Part shown: positions 17,714-26,063 of the stretch, piece by piece | Numbering within the stretch: the stretch's first letter is position 1 | How the letters are laid out: each line of letters starts with the position of its first letter | NCBI RefSeq assembly: GCF_014197105.1 | Contig: NZ_JACIEV010000003.1 | Span: forward strand, 360,111-424,110 | From: Sphingomonas jinjuensis | GTDB taxonomy: Bacteria > Pseudomonadota > Alphaproteobacteria > Sphingomonadales > Sphingomonadaceae | DNA: 64,000 nt | Reading direction: 5' to 3' | Made by a program: the position numbers and the translations under genes | The notes under the pieces: generated by a model | What the model saw: only the letters and a program-made list of their open reading frames with translations | The model's database searches: none | Told to the model about the DNA's origin: nothing

Positions 17714-18600
17714 CCGGCGTGACGGGCAGACCCGTGACGGAGCAGGCCGGCGGCATCGACGCACCCGATTTCGTCGTCGTCGACGTTGAGACGTCCTGCT
17801 CGCAGGTGAGCAGCATCTGCCAGATCGGGATCGTCGGCTTCAAGGACGGTCGCGAGACCTTCGCCTATGAGACGCTGCTCGATCCCTGCGACCGCTTCTC
17901 GTCGTTCAACACGCGCATCCACGGCATAACTGCCGATCATGTGATCGGCGCACCGACCTTCGCTGACGCCCATGCGATCATCGCGGGCCATCTGTCCGGC
18001 CGGATCACCGTCGCGCATTCGTTGTTCGACAAGGGCGCGCTGGCCGCCGCCTGTCTGCTCCATCGGCGCGATCCGATTGAGGCGACGTGGCTCGACGGCG
18101 TGCGCGTGGCGAAACGGGCATGGCCCGATCTACCGAGCCATCGGCTCAACGTGCTGACGCGCTTCCTCGACCTGCCGCACAAGCATCATGACGCGCTGAG
18201 CGACGCGCGGGCGGCCGGCATGGTGATCGTGCGCGCCATGGAGCATACCGGCATGAACCTGGCCGGCTGGCTTGCGCCGAGCAACCCGCCCCGCGCCAAG
18301 GCACCGCCACCCGCGCTGGACGGCCCGTTGAAGGGCGAGCGCATCTTCATCCTCGGCGAGGCCCGCAACGGCCCCCTCGCGCGCCGTCTGGCTGGCGAGG
18401 GGGCACGCATCATGGCCGGGGTTGGAGTCAGCACGACGCGGCTGGTGATCAGCGACAAGCAGCCTTTCGGACGCTTCGTCACCACGCACGCTCAGTATCG
18501 TCAAGCGGTTGCGCTGCAGGGCGAAGGCGTGCCTATTGCCATCTATAATGAGGTCGACATGAAGTGCGGACCGAGCACCCATGCCGCTGTTGTCACCTAG
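17710..18600 (+). CDS. DnaQ-like 3'-5' exonuclease with C-terminal BRCT-like domain
   Basis: 296 residues. The DEDDh exonuclease core is clear: VVVDVETSCSQ (motif I DxE), THGITADHV region, and HHDALSDARAAGMVI (motif III H...D). After a proline-rich linker (PPRAKAPPPALDGPLKG) the C-terminal 90 residues, from IFILGEARNGPLARRLAG, look like a BRCT domain, which often binds phosphoproteins or DNA ends. This architecture matches PolIII-epsilon-like exonucleases with BRCT. It is the third gene of the overlapping dinB-alkB operon and so is likely SOS-induced; it may process the products of translesion synthesis. The specific substrate is unknown. Confidence 0.88.
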   Translation: MTGVTGRPVTEQAGGIDAPDFVVVDVETSCSQVSSICQIGIVGFKDGRETFAYETLLDPCDRFSSFNTRIHGITADHVIGAPTFADAHAIIAGHLSGRITVAHSLFDKGALAAACLLHRRDPIEATWLDGVRVAKRAWPDLPSHRLNVLTRFLDLPHKHHDALSDARAAGMVIVRAMEHTGMNLAGWLAPSNPPRAKAPPPALDGPLKGERIFILGEARNGPLARRLAGEGARIMAGVGVSTTRLVISDKQPFGRFVTTHAQYRQAVALQGEGVPIAIYNEVDMKCGPSTHAAVVT

Positions 18601-18601
18601 A

Positions 18602-19141
18602 TCACGCTGCCGAACGAAGGCTTTCCATCGGCACGGCCTCGGCCAAGGTCGCGCCGGCTGGGATGAAGCGTGATCCCGATAGGTGGATCCCGTGTACCTG
18701 CCCGGCGATTTCTCGCCAGCGACGATGAGCCCGCTCGATTCCACGCTTGATCCTGCTGCGTGGTGGCAGCGGAGACACGGTCAGGACCGAGCGGGGTCCG
18801 ACCGACCAGCGCTGCGTCGCGGTCAGCAGCTCGATGCGGCTGTCATCGCTGGCAAGCCAAGGTTGCACGTCATCGTGCCAGTCGACGTGGACGATTGCGC
18901 GGGTGAACAGCGAGATATCGAACGGCCCGTCGACTATGGGGAGGTCGAATGCCACCAGCACCATGTCTTGGCCACTTTGCTTGACGATCGCGGCGACTTC
19001 GAGCGCGCCGGCGAGATCCTTGCGCCCGCTTGAGGCGAAAGCCGTTGGATCCCCGATGGGAGCAACTTGTGGGTAGCCCATGCCGACACGCAATGCGTGA
19101 GTCCATGCCTGCATAGTGTCGATCGAATCGTTGATGCTCAT
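18602..19141 (-). CDS. Unknown protein
   Basis: 179 residues from ATG 19141, with AAGGAG 9 nt upstream. No family recognised. The sequence looks soluble, with the segments QDMVLVAFDLPIVDGPFDI and AIVHVDWHDDVQPWL near the centre and a basic stretch SRIKRGIERAHRRWREIAG towards the end. It is convergent with the exonuclease/BRCT gene (one base between stops) and lies downstream of three related-looking genes on the same strand, perhaps as the last gene of that cluster. Confidence 0.65.
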   Translation of the reverse strand: MSINDSIDTMQAWTHALRVGMGYPQVAPIGDPTAFASSGRKDLAGALEVAAIVKQSGQDMVLVAFDLPIVDGPFDISLFTRAIVHVDWHDDVQPWLASDDSRIELLTATQRWSVGPRSVLTVSPLPPRSRIKRGIERAHRRWREIAGQVHGIHLSGSRFIPAGATLAEAVPMESLRSAA

Positions 19142-19210
19142 GTCGATATACTCCTTAAGGCCTTGGCCCCGATTTCTTTTCCGCCTCGTCGTAGAGGCCA
19201 TCACCGTCGC

Positions 19211-20074
19211 TCAGCTGCAGGGTGCGGGTGCGAGCGCTCCGAGCTTTTGGGTTTCGGCTGCGAGAGCGGCAGCGACGATGTCGTCGCCATATTGCCGCCA
19301 GTCGGCGGCATAGGGGCGGTGGCCGCAGTGCTCGGCGACGAAGCACGAGATTCTTCGCGCCGCCTCCAGCGTCGAGACGGTGCCGCCCAGCAGGTGCCGC
19401 CATCGCATCAGCAGCATGCACGTGGTCAGCACGTCGCCCTCCGCGACGGCCTTCACCGACGACCATTTGCCTTGATCCATTAGACCGCTGACCAGATTCG
19501 GGCGGCAGGTCAGCTTGGCGGGAATACCGATCTTGGCCGCGACCTCGGCGAGATGCGGCGGCTTCGCGCCAGCACACATCTCGGTCATGAGGTCACAGTG
19601 CCCGCTGGCCTCGCGTCGCCACGGTGAGTGCAGGCCGGCCAGAGATGTTGGCAGTCGCAATCCCGCGGCCGCCGCAGCGAGAAGAATTTGCGGCACGTCG
19701 GCGTAAAAACCGCCCCAGGTCGTCAGTTGTACGTTCTGCAGCGCTTCCATGTCGGCGAGGAAGGCTCCGACGATCCCGGCCTCGTCGAACTCTGGGCAGC
19801 CCCTGGTCTCCATGCGGACAGGACGGAGGCCGTCGTCGCCATCGGTAAGCACGAGCCAGCTCAGAGCCACTATTTGCTGACACGGCCAGCGTGGCGTCGC
19901 GCGGGGATCATGCCGGCGGTCACGTGGATGAAGATTGGCAAGGTCGGCGGGCGTGCAGCGCTCGGCAGCGAGGTAGCGATCGTGGACGGCATGGTCGTAA
20001 CGGGTTTCGGCATCGAGGACGACGACATAGGTGGGCTTGTCGGTCTTCCAGATGCGGGCAGGATCGAGGTACAT
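19211..20074 (-). CDS. Predicted PolB-like 3'-5' exonuclease
   Basis: 287 residues. It fits the family of predicted 3'-5' exonucleases related to the PolB exonuclease domain: motif I VVVLDAET (D21, E23), motif II TTWGGFYADVPQIL (D126), HCDLMTEM (D161), PHLAEVAAKIGIPAK, and motif III AEGDVLTTCMLLM (D214). All expected acids are present, so I predict it is active. It is the third of three consecutive minus-strand genes that appear to share this fold. No signal peptide. The substrate is unknown; the location beside an SOS block suggests DNA processing but this is inference. Confidence 0.75.
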   Translation of the reverse strand: MYLDPARIWKTDKPTYVVVLDAETRYDHAVHDRYLAAERCTPADLANLHPRDRRHDPRATPRWPCQQIVALSWLVLTDGDDGLRPVRMETRGCPEFDEAGIVGAFLADMEALQNVQLTTWGGFYADVPQILLAAAAAGLRLPTSLAGLHSPWRREASGHCDLMTEMCAGAKPPHLAEVAAKIGIPAKLTCRPNLVSGLMDQGKWSSVKAVAEGDVLTTCMLLMRWRHLLGGTVSTLEAARRISCFVAEHCGHRPYAADWRQYGDDIVAAALAAETQKLGALAPAPCS

Positions 20075-20125
20075 GGTTTGTCTCCTGTCGGACGTAATGT
20101 CCGTCTTGGTTGGGACGGCGTGAGA

Positions 20126-20779
20126 TCAGCGGGCCGGGCGTTGATCGGCTCGCCACCGGTCGAGGGCACGAAGCGCTGCCTGGGCTGGGTGGTCGGCGTC
20201 GTCGAAGTCACCAAAAAGCCCGGCCCAGGCTCGCCAACCGGCGATCGCCTCTCCGACCAGCTCGATCGCAGTGGCATCAGGACATGGCAGCAGGACCGCG
20301 GGTCTTGCCGCCTCGCATTCATCGACAGGTGTGCCCAGCGGACATAGGCACGGCAGGTGACGCGCCCGCGCTTGGCGAACGCTCCAGGTGTGGCCCCGTG
20401 GTAGATCGCGCCATCGTCCTGCGATATCGGCCGCCGTCGCCCGGATACGCGGGTGCCGCTCCGGATCAGCTAGTGCGAGCAGGCGGCGAGGGACCGAGCC
20501 CCAATTGTCCCAGCTGATGACGGCGCCTGCTGCCGGGATCTGCGGCTCCAGCCAGTCGAGGAGATCGGCGACCTCAGCCTCTTCGCCAAGGCAGCGGGCG
20601 TCGGCGGAGAAGCGGTGGCCGCTATCTTCCGGTGTGACGGTAAGCGTGCCGACACCGACGAGGAGGCGGGCATCCGGGCGGTGTCCCGCGGCGGGACAGG
20701 CGCCGATGGTACGGACAGCGAGCGCGATCGAGGTGGGCGCAAAACCGCGCTGGTCGATCGTAAGATCGATGAAATACAT
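20126..20779 (-). CDS. Degenerate exonuclease-fold paralogue (second of three)
   Basis: 217 residues from ATG 20779 with AAGGAAA upstream. On its own it is unrecognised, but aligned by eye with its neighbour at 19211 it keeps the order of landmarks: YFIDLTIDQ (motif I acid D5 kept, second acid changed to T), VISWDNWGSVPRRLL (motif II aspartate replaced by S), a WSVRQARARHLP helix and LPCPDATAIELV (motif III D kept). It therefore looks like a catalytically crippled relative. It has exactly the same length as the gene at 20820. Role unknown; a structural or inhibitory partner is possible. Confidence 0.65.
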   Translation of the reverse strand: MYFIDLTIDQRGFAPTSIALAVRTIGACPAAGHRPDARLLVGVGTLTVTPEDSGHRFSADARCLGEEAEVADLLDWLEPQIPAAGAVISWDNWGSVPRRLLALADPERHPRIRATAADIAGRWRDLPRGHTWSVRQARARHLPCLCPLGTPVDECEAARPAVLLPCPDATAIELVGEAIAGWRAWAGLFGDFDDADHPAQAALRALDRWRADQRPAR

Positions 20780-20819
20780 GGGCGTTTCCTTGACTATGGC
20801 CGCAGTGCGGCCGGGGTGA

Positions 20820-21473
20820 TCAGGCGCCGGAGAACAACAGATCAGCGACGTGAGCCCTCGCGGCAGGGTGATCGGCCTGTTCGAGCCACACACGGAGTTG
20901 GTCACTCATGGCGTCAGCGATGCTGCGCCCGACCTGATTGATCGAGGCGAGCCGCTGGAGGAGCAGCCGGAACGCTGCGATCGCGTCCAGTCGCGCTTGC
21001 CCTTCGATGCACGCGACGTCACCCCGCACCCAGTCCCGGAAGGCCTTGGCGGGCTCCGCGGGCGCGCAGATGATGCCCATTTGCTCGCATGCCTCTCGGA
21101 AGGACGCTGGCCTTCCGGCGCTGCTCGCCGACAGATCGAGCAAATATTGGCGATGGCAAGCCGTCATCGCGCGGAGCGCGGGCGCGTCGTCTCCACCCGG
21201 GAGACTGGATAACGACGTGATCGCGGCCTTGAGCCGGTAGCCGGTGATCGTCGCGCCTTCACGGATCACGTGTTGGCCAAGCCACGCGAGTAGTTTCTCC
21301 GCCATGTCCGTGGGTTTCAGGATGCAGCTGTCGAGGCTAAAAATGACAGCAGTTCCGCGCAGCTCGGCGGTCAGAATGGCGACGCCGACGGGTATGCGCT
21401 GGTCGATGCCGAGGTGACGGCCTACGTCTAGTTCGACGACGTGCAACGCCGTCAGGATGTGTGATGGAAGCAT
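20820..21473 (-). CDS. Degenerate exonuclease-fold paralogue (first of three)
   Basis: 217 residues from ATG 21473; an upstream in-frame start at 21515 is possible. Landmarks in the same order as the two downstream genes: HVVELDVGRH (D16 kept, the second acid replaced by G18), ITGYRLKAAITSL (motif II aspartate replaced by A), a QYLLDLS segment where the family has its IDLM-type strand, FREACEQMGI, and EGQARLDAIAAFRLL (motif III D kept). It is 40 bases upstream of the second copy. The relationship is my alignment by eye and needs profile comparison. Function unknown. Confidence 0.6.
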   Translation of the reverse strand: MLPSHILTALHVVELDVGRHLGIDQRIPVGVAILTAELRGTAVIFSLDSCILKPTDMAEKLLAWLGQHVIREGATITGYRLKAAITSLSSLPGGDDAPALRAMTACHRQYLLDLSASSAGRPASFREACEQMGIICAPAEPAKAFRDWVRGDVACIEGQARLDAIAAFRLLLQRLASINQVGRSIADAMSDQLRVWLEQADHPAARAHVADLLFSGA

Positions 21474-21976
21474 GGGCAGTGGGCTCCGGATGCGCGCGAT
21501 CGACCCCAGCCGCACGAGACGGTGAGATTGACGACGCGGATGCAGGGGTGACCGGCATGGGCCGGCGGACGCTGAAGAGCCGAGGCTAAGGCACCGCTTT
21601 CTTGCTTTTCCTTCGCCTCAGCGCTTCACAACATTTTATTTGCGATCGCCCTTCCGACTGCGGTGACCAAATCCTACAAGGGATAAGGTGGAGCATCGGC
21701 CGACCATCGATACCTTATCGCGTCGCGGTCCCGTGTGGGGGGCGCGGCGATAGTGCTGGCGTTGATCTTTGCCATTATGCGGAGCCTATTGGCCGCGCTG
21801 CGGGCTGTCATGACGGCTGTCTTCGTTCGTGCGTTCAATGACGTATGGAAGCGGAGCCTGCGGCGGAGGAGGCTTCCGCCCCGCCGTACCGCGTTTGAGG
21901 CGTATCCCGCCGCTGTATGGGCGGCACCCTGACCGTTCCTCGTCTCAGCCCAGCGACGTAATTCGACGAGGTAACG
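21474..21976. other. Intergenic region, no convincing gene
   Basis: 503 bases between the divergent exonuclease-fold cluster and the gene at 21977. Short frames exist on both strands (for example 21602-21841 and 21674-22177) but none has protein-like composition with a ribosome site. Locally AT-richer sequence around 21600-21670 may contain promoters; I cannot place boxes with confidence. Confidence 0.5.
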
Positions 21977-22648
21977 ATGATCGAGGATACAACCGGCTCT
22001 TGCGAGCCGAAGGGTGCAGTCGCGCCCGCGATGGACAATCAGGCACGATCGCATTCGCATGAAGGCGTCAGTCTGACGGCTGATGGCGCAGTCACCGTAG
22101 CGGCGATGGAGGACCTCAGCGACTGGGTGCTGTCGGTCGCCCAGCGCTGCAGGGACAAAGTCGCCGCGACGGCTCACAGGGTCGCATGTTTGCGAGCAGC
22201 TCGGGGTGGAACCTCAGGCTCATCCCAGACGGCGGGAACTTGCCTCGCCCATCCGCGAACGAAAGCGGTTTCGCTAGCAAACGAGCATCGCTCGATCCTC
22301 GCACATCTCGCCGATGCACAGGAGGAACTGGCGACGCTGATGGTCGTCACGATCGACAAGATATTGGAAGTCGACCTCTACAAGGCCGACTTAGTGCGGT
22401 GTGAAGCCGCGCAGGCGCGGAAACGCCGTGAAGATGAGGAACGGAAGCTCAGCGGGTTGTGGCCGGAGGCAAGAGCGACCGTCGCCACACTCGCGAGGCT
22501 GGGCGTCCGCGAGGGACATTGGTCGACGCTGACCCGAGCGACCGAAGAGAAAATCGCTGCGCTGATCTTGGCGGACAATATGGCAGCCAAGATGGGATCA
22601 CCTGATGATCCCCGTATTGCTGGCCCACGAAGCCGGAGGGCCCGGTGA
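21977..22648 (+). CDS. Unknown helical protein
   Basis: 223 residues, start ATG with GAGGT 4 nt upstream. Not recognised. The N-terminal third looks disordered; residues 95-160 are strongly helical and charged (EEL-rich, then RKRREDEERKLSGLW) and may form a coiled coil; the tail is basic. No membrane segment. It stands alone between two long intergenic gaps in a stretch without housekeeping genes, so it may be part of a transferred segment. Coding status is moderately supported by codon use and the ribosome site. Confidence 0.5.
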   Translation: MIEDTTGSCEPKGAVAPAMDNQARSHSHEGVSLTADGAVTVAAMEDLSDWVLSVAQRCRDKVAATAHRVACLRAARGGTSGSSQTAGTCLAHPRTKAVSLANEHRSILAHLADAQEELATLMVVTIDKILEVDLYKADLVRCEAAQARKRREDEERKLSGLWPEARATVATLARLGVREGHWSTLTRATEEKIAALILADNMAAKMGSPDDPRIAGPRSRRAR

Positions 22649-23073
22649 TGCCCTCACAGGGACCGACTTCGTCGGTTCGAACGCCGCGGCGCAGCCGCTC
22701 TCCCGCGCTAGCGCTGGACCGCGTGAGCGGGACACCTCTCGACCGCCAGGTCGATCCAACGCCCGACAGGGCGCGCATACAAGTTTCGTGCTTGCACAAA
22801 CTTGTAGGTATTGCGCCTTTCGTCCCTAACGTCGGCCGAAAAGCCGCAAGTAACAGGATTAGAGCCACGCGTCGGGTGAAAACCGGTCAAGCTGCTTTTC
22901 ATTGCTGCCGGCAGCCTTTTGTCGGCCTGAAGGCGAACGCGCTACCCGTTTCGGATGGTCGGTGAGGCCGCTCGTTAGATCCTGACCAGGATCATGATCT
23001 GTGACTCACGCGACGAGGTTGGGCGCGTCGAGGGCAGCCCCTCCGTCGGGTGATAATCCAAAAGGAATGAGAA
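22649..23073. other. Intergenic region with a long palindrome
   Basis: 425 bases between two orphan genes. Overlapping short frames on both strands do not look like proteins. The notable content is a 29-base palindrome at 22778-22806 (listed separately). The last 30 bases contain the ribosome site for the gene at 23074. Confidence 0.5.
22778..22806. repeat. 29-base palindrome with 9-bp perfect arms
   Basis: TACAAGTTT and AAACTTGTA are perfect inverted arms separated by 11 bases (CGTGCTTGCAC), and the spacer itself contains GTGC/GCAC. There is no T-run on either side, so it is not an obvious terminator. It could be an operator, a recombination or replication site, or a structured RNA element. 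Confidence 0.55.
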
Positions 23074-24258
23074 ATGAGGAAGTTGGAAGAGAGCCTGGTC
23101 AAGCAGGCGCTGACCTCCAAAGAATACGCCGAATACAAACAGTTGTCTGCGCGTGTTGCGGAAAACAGCCGGAGCATCCCGACGCTGCTTGAGGCCGGCG
23201 TTCCGCTGGAGGACTGGTGGCCGCACTTGGCCAGCGCGGTCGCGCCGCGGCTTGCGGACGCTCATGCTGCGGCAGCAGCCGATCGTCGGGAAAAGAACGC
23301 TGCCGAGATGCCGTGGGTGCACCGGGCTTCGCCTGCTCAGATGCTGAAGGACATCGAACGCCTGAGCTGGTACAATGAGCGCATTCGCTCCTTCGCGCAT
23401 CAGATGACGGTCAAGCATGCCGTCTTGGGCGAGGCGCTTGAGAGCCAGACCGTGGCCGCTCGTGCTCTCCTTGAGCGGCAACAACGTGCTCTCGGCGTCG
23501 TCTTCACGGCATTCGTGCGGCGCCTCAAGGACGCGGGTCTCAAGACCCAGTGCGTCAAGGACCTCTCGCATGACGCCATCATGGCGCTGGTGGAGGCGCT
23601 CAACGGTGAGCATGAGGTTGATTTGCTCTCGGTTCTTGGTGTGCGCAGCTCACACCGGCGGCTGAGCGATACCGAGATGGCCGAGTTGGATGCGGAGCAA
23701 GCACGGCTGGATGCCGAGCTTCTTGATCTGCAGGCCTATGCCGCCAACGCCGTGAGTTCCAACGCGCCAGAGGAACCGGTGAGCGCGCCTCCAGTCGAGC
23801 AGCAGATTGAGTCTTGGGATTATCAGAACGGGCCACTTCCCCGAGAATGGTGGTCGGCGGCGCAAGAGACGCCGGCATCGTACGAATGGAGATATCGTCG
23901 GATCCGGCCGGATGAGGAGGATGCCATACTCGGAATGGAACTGCCGGAGGCGCACGACTGGGCGGCTTTGCGGCGCTGGGACCGGCTGTTCGCGGAAATC
24001 TCGTTGGAGCCGATCAGGGTCGCGAGGGGAGCAGACAACAACATCCGCGATCTTTTGAGCGCCAAGCGAGGATGCCATCCTGACGAGATCGACGGCAATC
24101 TTGCTAGGGCGTGGGTGTTCCTGCTTGGCGCCAGGGTCATGGCACAGACCACCTTTATCCGGCTGTTCAAACCACGGCACTTCGAGGGCATTGTGGTGCC
24201 TTGCTATGCAAGCGGTCCCAACGTCGTGCGGGAGCTGCACTGGACTGGCGCTGAATGA
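23074..24258 (+). CDS. Unknown 394-residue protein
   Basis: Start ATG with AAGGA 7-8 nt upstream. No family recognised. The N-terminal part is helical (LEESLVKQALTSKEYAEYKQ), residues about 205-235 form a likely coiled coil (DAEQARLDAELLDLQ), then comes a proline/glutamate-rich linker. The C-terminal half is rich in tryptophan and acidic residues (LPREWWSAAQ; AHDWAALRRWDRLF) and ends in a more hydrophobic segment. No signal peptide is seen. It is isolated between two gaps of more than 400 bases; neighbours do not suggest a function. Codon use resembles the flanking genome only loosely, so acquisition by transfer is possible. Confidence 0.7.
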   Translation: MRKLEESLVKQALTSKEYAEYKQLSARVAENSRSIPTLLEAGVPLEDWWPHLASAVAPRLADAHAAAAADRREKNAAEMPWVHRASPAQMLKDIERLSWYNERIRSFAHQMTVKHAVLGEALESQTVAARALLERQQRALGVVFTAFVRRLKDAGLKTQCVKDLSHDAIMALVEALNGEHEVDLLSVLGVRSSHRRLSDTEMAELDAEQARLDAELLDLQAYAANAVSSNAPEEPVSAPPVEQQIESWDYQNGPLPREWWSAAQETPASYEWRYRRIRPDEEDAILGMELPEAHDWAALRRWDRLFAEISLEPIRVARGADNNIRDLLSAKRGCHPDEIDGNLARAWVFLLGARVMAQTTFIRLFKPRHFEGIVVPCYASGPNVVRELHWTGAE

Positions 24259-24693
24259 TTGGGTTGATGGGCCCTCGGCAGCTCACGATGTCCTTGCAGC
24301 TGTCATCTGTAAGTGTATCAGGTAGGTGGACTTGAACGGTGTCGAGCGCGGTTTCCCGTCGTTTCTGAGAGTGGAAAAGTTTGGCTGGGTGTCCTGCCGC
24401 CCCAGCCAACCGCAGAAATCCGAGCGAGTGGGCGGGCGGTGATCGAGCTGGTTGCCGACCAGCAGGGATGGTCTTCGGCACCTGTGAAATCGCGCGTCTG
24501 CTTATGTCAGGGGCGGCGGCTCGAATGATCGGCTGATGCTTCGTGAGAAGTGGGCAGGTGCGGCAACCAGTAGGGGGCCGGCGGCTGTCGATCACTGCCA
24601 ACGATAGTCACATGCAATCGATTGTTGACCTTCTCCAAGAGCATCATTAAGCCAATCCACGGCACCTCGATAATGGGCCGGCGGGAGAGAGCG
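24259..24693. other. Intergenic region with the sugar-locus promoter
   Basis: 435 bases. The left 300 bases show nothing I can assign. The right end contains a palindrome with an overlapping -35-like TTGACC (24613-24630), which probably belongs to the promoter of the transporter gene at 24694. Confidence 0.5.
24613..24626. promoter_or_regulatory. Candidate LacI-family operator upstream of the MFS gene
   Basis: TGCAATCGATTGTT contains the perfect 10-bp palindrome CAATCGATTG with the central CG typical of LacI/GalR-family operators. A -35-like TTGACC begins at 24625, overlapping it, which would suit repression. No good -10 box was found at the expected distance. Confidence 0.5.
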
Positions 24694-26028
24694 ATGCGTT
24701 TTCCGGATTCGAAACCGCAGCTTTCGCTCCCGCGCATTCTGGAAATGAACCTGGGGTTCCTGGGCCTGCAGTTCAGTTTCGGGCTGCAGCAAGGCAATAT
24801 GGCCCCGATCTACAGCTATCTCGGCGCATCGGAGGCGGCGTTGCCGCTGCTGCAACTGGCGGGGCCGATGACGGGGCTGCTCGTCCAGCCGCTGATCGGG
24901 GCGATGAGTGATCGCACCGACAGCCGCTTCGGTCGGCGGACGCCCTACTTCCTGATCGGCGCGCTGCTGTGTGCGTTCGGGCTGTTCTTCATGCCGCTCA
25001 GCCAGTCGCTGCTGATGGCGGCGTCGCTGTTGTGGATCCTCGACGCCGGCAACAACATCACGATGGAGCCGTATCGCGCCTATGTCTCGGATCGCCTGGA
25101 CGAGAGCCAGCACCAGATCGGCTTCCTGACCCAATCGGCCTTTACCGGGCTGGCGCAGATGCTCGCGTTCCTGACGCCGTCGATCCTGGTGTGGGCGGGG
25201 ATGAACCAGGACTGGGTCGATGCGCACAATATTCCCTACACCGCGCGGATCGCCTTCATGGTCGGCGCCGTCCTGTCGCTGACGACGATCATCTATTCGG
25301 TGACGCGGGTGCCCGAACTGCCGCTGACGCTGGCCGAGCGGGCGCGGATCGCCGCGGAGCCCAAGGGGCTTGGCGCGGTGCTGCGCGAGATCGGCTCGGC
25401 GATCGTCCAGATGCCGCCCGCCATGCGCAAGCTTGCCGTGATGAGCCTGTTCCAATGGTATGCGATGGCCGCCTATTGGAACTACATCATCTATTCGATC
25501 GGCCGTTCGGTCTACGCCACCGCCGATGCCACCTCGACCGGCTTTCATTCGGCGGTGCTGACCAATGGCGAGATGGCCGCCGGGTACAATGGCGTCGCCT
25601 TCGTCGCGGCCTTTGCCATGGTGCCGGTCGCACGGCGGATCGGCGCGGCGTCGCTCCACGCGGTCTGCCTGACCCTGGCAGGGCTCGGGATGCTCGCGCT
25701 GCCGCAGGTCGCCGACAAGTGGATGCTATTCGTCCCCGCGATCGGCATCGGCATCGGCTGGGCCAGCATCATGGGCAACCCCTATGTCATCCTGGCAGGC
25801 TCGATCCCGCCGGAGCGGACCGGCGTGTACATGGGCATCTTCAACATGATGATCGTCGTGCCCATGCTGCTGTTTTCGGTGACGCTGCCGCTGGTCTACC
25901 AGCCGTTGCTCGGCGGCGATCCACGGCATGTGCTGACATTGTGCGGTGTGCTGATGTTCGCCGCGGCCGTCGCCGTTTTCCGTGTCCGTGAGCGCAACGC
26001 CGACGGACTTCCCGTCGGTGCCACGTAA
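24694..26028 (+). CDS. MFS sugar transporter (SLC45/sucrose-type)
   Basis: 444 residues, start ATG 24694 with GGGAGAG just upstream. About twelve hydrophobic segments. The N-terminus matches sugar-cation symporters of this group: MNLGFLGLQFSFGLQQGNM, then the loop motif DRTDSRFGRRTPYFLIG (MFS motif A-like), and GNNITMEPYRAYVSD. These carriers import sucrose, maltose or related oligosaccharides across the inner membrane with protons. It is followed by a GH68 enzyme after 35 bases and then GH36, making a likely operon for uptake and cytoplasmic cleavage of a sucrose-containing sugar. The exact sugar is inferred from these neighbours. Confidence 0.88.
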   Translation: MRFPDSKPQLSLPRILEMNLGFLGLQFSFGLQQGNMAPIYSYLGASEAALPLLQLAGPMTGLLVQPLIGAMSDRTDSRFGRRTPYFLIGALLCAFGLFFMPLSQSLLMAASLLWILDAGNNITMEPYRAYVSDRLDESQHQIGFLTQSAFTGLAQMLAFLTPSILVWAGMNQDWVDAHNIPYTARIAFMVGAVLSLTTIIYSVTRVPELPLTLAERARIAAEPKGLGAVLREIGSAIVQMPPAMRKLAVMSLFQWYAMAAYWNYIIYSIGRSVYATADATSTGFHSAVLTNGEMAAGYNGVAFVAAFAMVPVARRIGAASLHAVCLTLAGLGMLALPQVADKWMLFVPAIGIGIGWASIMGNPYVILAGSIPPERTGVYMGIFNMMIVVPMLLFSVTLPLVYQPLLGGDPRHVLTLCGVLMFAAAVAVFRVRERNADGLPVGAT

Positions 26029-26063
26029 CCCGCCTGACCGCATCGATCAGCCAGGATTTTCTC

